Assembly: GCA_948146395.1 (NCBI GenBank)
Contig: OX411559.1
Coordinates: forward strand, 29,108,708-29,172,707
From: Fragum whitleyi
Taxonomy: Eukaryota > Mollusca > Bivalvia > Cardiida > Cardiidae
Length of the DNA: 64,000 nt
Direction of reading: 5' to 3'
Made by a program: the position numbers and the translations under genes. Below, in pieces: positions 61,082 to 64,000 of this stretch. Under the pieces are notes generated by a model. It did no database searches and had not been told where the DNA came from. It was given only the letters and a program-made list of their open reading frames with translations. Every line of letters starts with the position of its first letter. Position 1 is the stretch's first letter.

Positions 61082-64000
61082 GAGGAATTTTTTACAGTAT
61101 GATTTTCTGAAAGGTACATGTATAAGCAACATTGTAAGATATGTTAGCACTCTGGCGAGTGGGGCTTTTGTAAGATACGTTACTTTGAAATCACCCACCC
61201 TAGATCCTTATTAAATGCTACATTTTGCTCCAATTTCGTGAAATTCTTTGGACAACTTGCGATTTTTAGTACTATCTCATACATGATTCTTGAGTATGAG
61301 TGATAAAACATCCACAGAATCCTGTATGATTCAGGAAAATCCGTGAAATATACGTTACAATTTTAAAATTGTGTCTCAATATTCGCCAATATAAAGATAT
61401 TTGCATTTGGGCGCCAAAAAAATTCAAAGTGAACACTTGCTGGCAAAATTCACACGATAATATGATGATTTAACATTGACATAGTCTAATTTGGCCTGCA
61501 TATTACGTGTTTTATACGTAGAAATGAAAAGATTTGAGCGCATGTCATTTCAAACCCTTTATACAATGTAATTTCATATGCATTTCATAAACAGAAAGGA
61601 GAATGGCAGGTGAAATACTACTCTGATCATGCATAATAAAACAAGAATATCATTTATAACTGATATCTTTATAACAACAAATGCTTTATGTCTCTAAAGA
61701 AATGTTGTAACTTACGTTACCTCAAAATATTTTACCAAAACCCGTTTAAACCGTTTTATTTTCCATCAATAAGGATTAAAATTCTTAGAATTTATAGCTC
61801 TCAGTTCTGTTTCTTAGAAAATGCATCGGTCCTGAAAGCAAATGCGTGACCAACAAAAGATCAAAGATCCCCTAGCACTTATGGTATTAAGATTTAGACC
61901 TTAATTGAGAAGTCATTGTTATATCTTTGAACAGCCTAGAAGAAAATTCTTATCTAATGCTAGTATTTACATATTGTCTTTTAATGTAAAGTAATAAATC
62001 ACACAAATTGAAGTTAGTATCATTTGTAGTATCCTTTCTCACAAAGTTAATAAATTTGATAACAATCAATAATCATAATTAATCATAATTTTGAAATAGC
62101 CAAATCATTAATACATGTATATCCAATTGCTGAAATCGAAATACCTACACCCTTCTAAATAAGCACAGATCTTGATAATCATTTTACATTAGAAATTACA
62201 AATACCTTGAAATATTCAATAAAAATACTGGCTTTTTGATAGATATGGATAGGTACTTTGTGTTGTACTATACCTGTTGATTAATTTCATTATAGGGAAA
62301 TATCTGTTTAGTGCAATTACATATCTATCTATCACACAATGTAGCATAACAGCTAAAAAAATTAATAAAATGAAACTTTTTTCAAAATTAATTAGTCACT
62401 TAAGCAAGTTTATCATTTATCTCTAATTTCGTGCATTGGTTTGTTTTTTGCCTATAAATGTTTTCAAACAGAATACCAATGGTCATAATCTAGTAACGCA
62501 TGTTACCATTTGTATGAAACAAGTCACAATTATCGTTAATGCACTTCAGTGTCAATACTGTAGCCATTTAAATCAAAATTATTGTTTCTCCTTGATTCAA
62601 ATAGATTTTTTTGGTTTTACTGCATGTTTTTTTAAATTGATTATCTGGAATGTTGGCCAAGTGGTTAGAATAAAACTAAATGGTTAGTAGAAGAGTCTTG
62701 TACGTGTGCACATGAGAAAAAAATGAGAGTTATGCCCAAGAACCATGAGTATATTAATTAGAATAGGCATTCTTCAATTCTTTTCTCTACTTTAACACAA
62801 ACTGCATGTACATATATATTAAAAGTCAGCCAGCAATGTCAAACAGGAATGCAAATAGAATGCCAAATCACCAGCCATTTACACATAAACACCTATAAAG
62901 CTCTTATAAGCATGCGACTTATAGACCCATCATGCAATTTTCTTATTTTTATGTATCAAGTCTTGTATTTGAATGAGGGCTTGATATTGATGAAATCCTA
63001 TTGCTTAAGCAATTTATCATAATTCTTTTATTGTTTCACAATGTAAGATATAAAAGAAGCACAAATTCTATCTAAGACATGTTTCTTTCTGCATAAAAAG
63101 CATTTTTAAGCATCTTTGTTTACAAAAATCTTTACTTTTGTAAGAACTAATCATGGTTAAGAGAATTACAATTGGTGTACATTTAATTGTCCTTTGGAAG
63201 CAGCAATTATGGTTGATTTTCTAAAAAAGGTCTTTTAAATGTAACATATATTACTGTCTTTGATAGCTAAATCAAAATGTATATGGCAATGTTCTATTCA
63301 TTTGAACATAATATGGTCATATTACTTGTAAATTTTCTGTATTGAACTGAATTGCGCAGTTTCTTGGCAAAACTAGGATTGCATGCAATGTACTTTGCAT
63401 TCAATTGGAAACAATAGAGAGCTAAAATGCTTCAAGGAATTTTCAGGCCATTTTAACAGTATAACATTCTTATCGAGATGGCTTATCCACCTAACCATGA
63501 ATTCCTTGTATTTATCATACACATCATTCCATCCATCATATCATCCTATTAAAGCCTCTAGCTACTTATACAACGAAGATGAATGAAAATCAACTCGTTT
63601 GTACTGGCTGATGAAACCTTGTACCTATGATATGGAATCAAATGCGCTACCATATCCAATGTGATACCAACTGGGCAACTATCATGATCAATTCTAAGAA
63701 TATTTTTAACTTTTCGGTACTTAATTGAGGGAAATATTGCTTGAAAATATTGTAGGAACAGCTTTTTTCGTCTATTTGGTCATCATTTTTTACAATGAAA
63801 ACTGTCTCTTATCATCAGAAGTAACATATATAACTTGTGTTTTATTCTAAAAAATGTGAAAAAAGTCTCAAACAAAGAAGAAACCATAAGGTGCCTCAAC
63901 ATTTTGTTTGGAAGCTGCCTCAACATTGTGTTTGCTTCATTTCCTTAAACTATGATAGCGGCTCAATAATAATTATACGTATAAATAAGTGGTAACGTAT
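61082..64000. other. intergenic DNA to the window edge
   Basis: This is very AT-rich with no gene-like frame, RNA gene or obvious element. It may be flank or intron of a gene beyond the window, but no exon was seen. Confidence 0.4.

Noticed and set aside
60832..61119. Ser-Leu and Arg-Glu repeat frames on both strands
   Set aside because: They are produced by the CT microsatellite, not by genes.

Overview
The window is eukaryotic. It is AT-rich and gene-poor, its genes are split by GT-AG introns, and more than half of it is intergenic or intronic DNA full of short mobile elements. The repeats (arrays capped by hairpins of the AGCTCACCTGAGC type, a poly-C/CTTCGAAG element, tRNA-derived SINEs and many palindromic MITEs) and the divergent but clear animal proteins point to a mollusc, most likely a bivalve. 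That is an inference from repeat style; no marker gene was available to fix the species.

Two protein-coding genes are well supported, both on the + strand. The first (5038-11675, 5' end not found) encodes a very large, basic, helical protein with about 43 IQ-like calmodulin-binding segments. Nearly all of it comes from one 5.96-kb terminal exon, and only one upstream exon could be placed. The second (43254-53001, with a possible first exon at 42786) is a ten-exon THNSL1-type gene. It has a shikimate-kinase-like P-loop domain followed by a PLP-dependent threonine-synthase-like domain with its key motifs intact.

Layout: 1-5 kb is upstream or intron DNA of the IQ gene, with a hairpin/tandem element and a SINE fragment. 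5-11.8 kb is the IQ gene. 12-26 kb is intergenic, with several palindromic MITEs, a hAT-like element, a poly-C element and a 40-bp minisatellite. 26-42.5 kb is dense in repeats: hairpin-headed tandem arrays, a foldback element, a recent 1.85/2.69-kb tandem segmental duplication whose copies differ by an 843-bp deletion inside a 972-bp palindromic element, and a 3.8-kb nested TTAA-bounded insertion that splits an array. 42.8-53 kb is THNSL1, with element insertions in its introns and a 77-bp tandem duplication over one splice acceptor. 53-64 kb is intergenic, with two TIR elements, purine/pyrimidine simple repeats and no recognisable gene.

The two genes show no sign of working together. No rRNA, functional tRNA, CRISPR array or viral gene was recognised.
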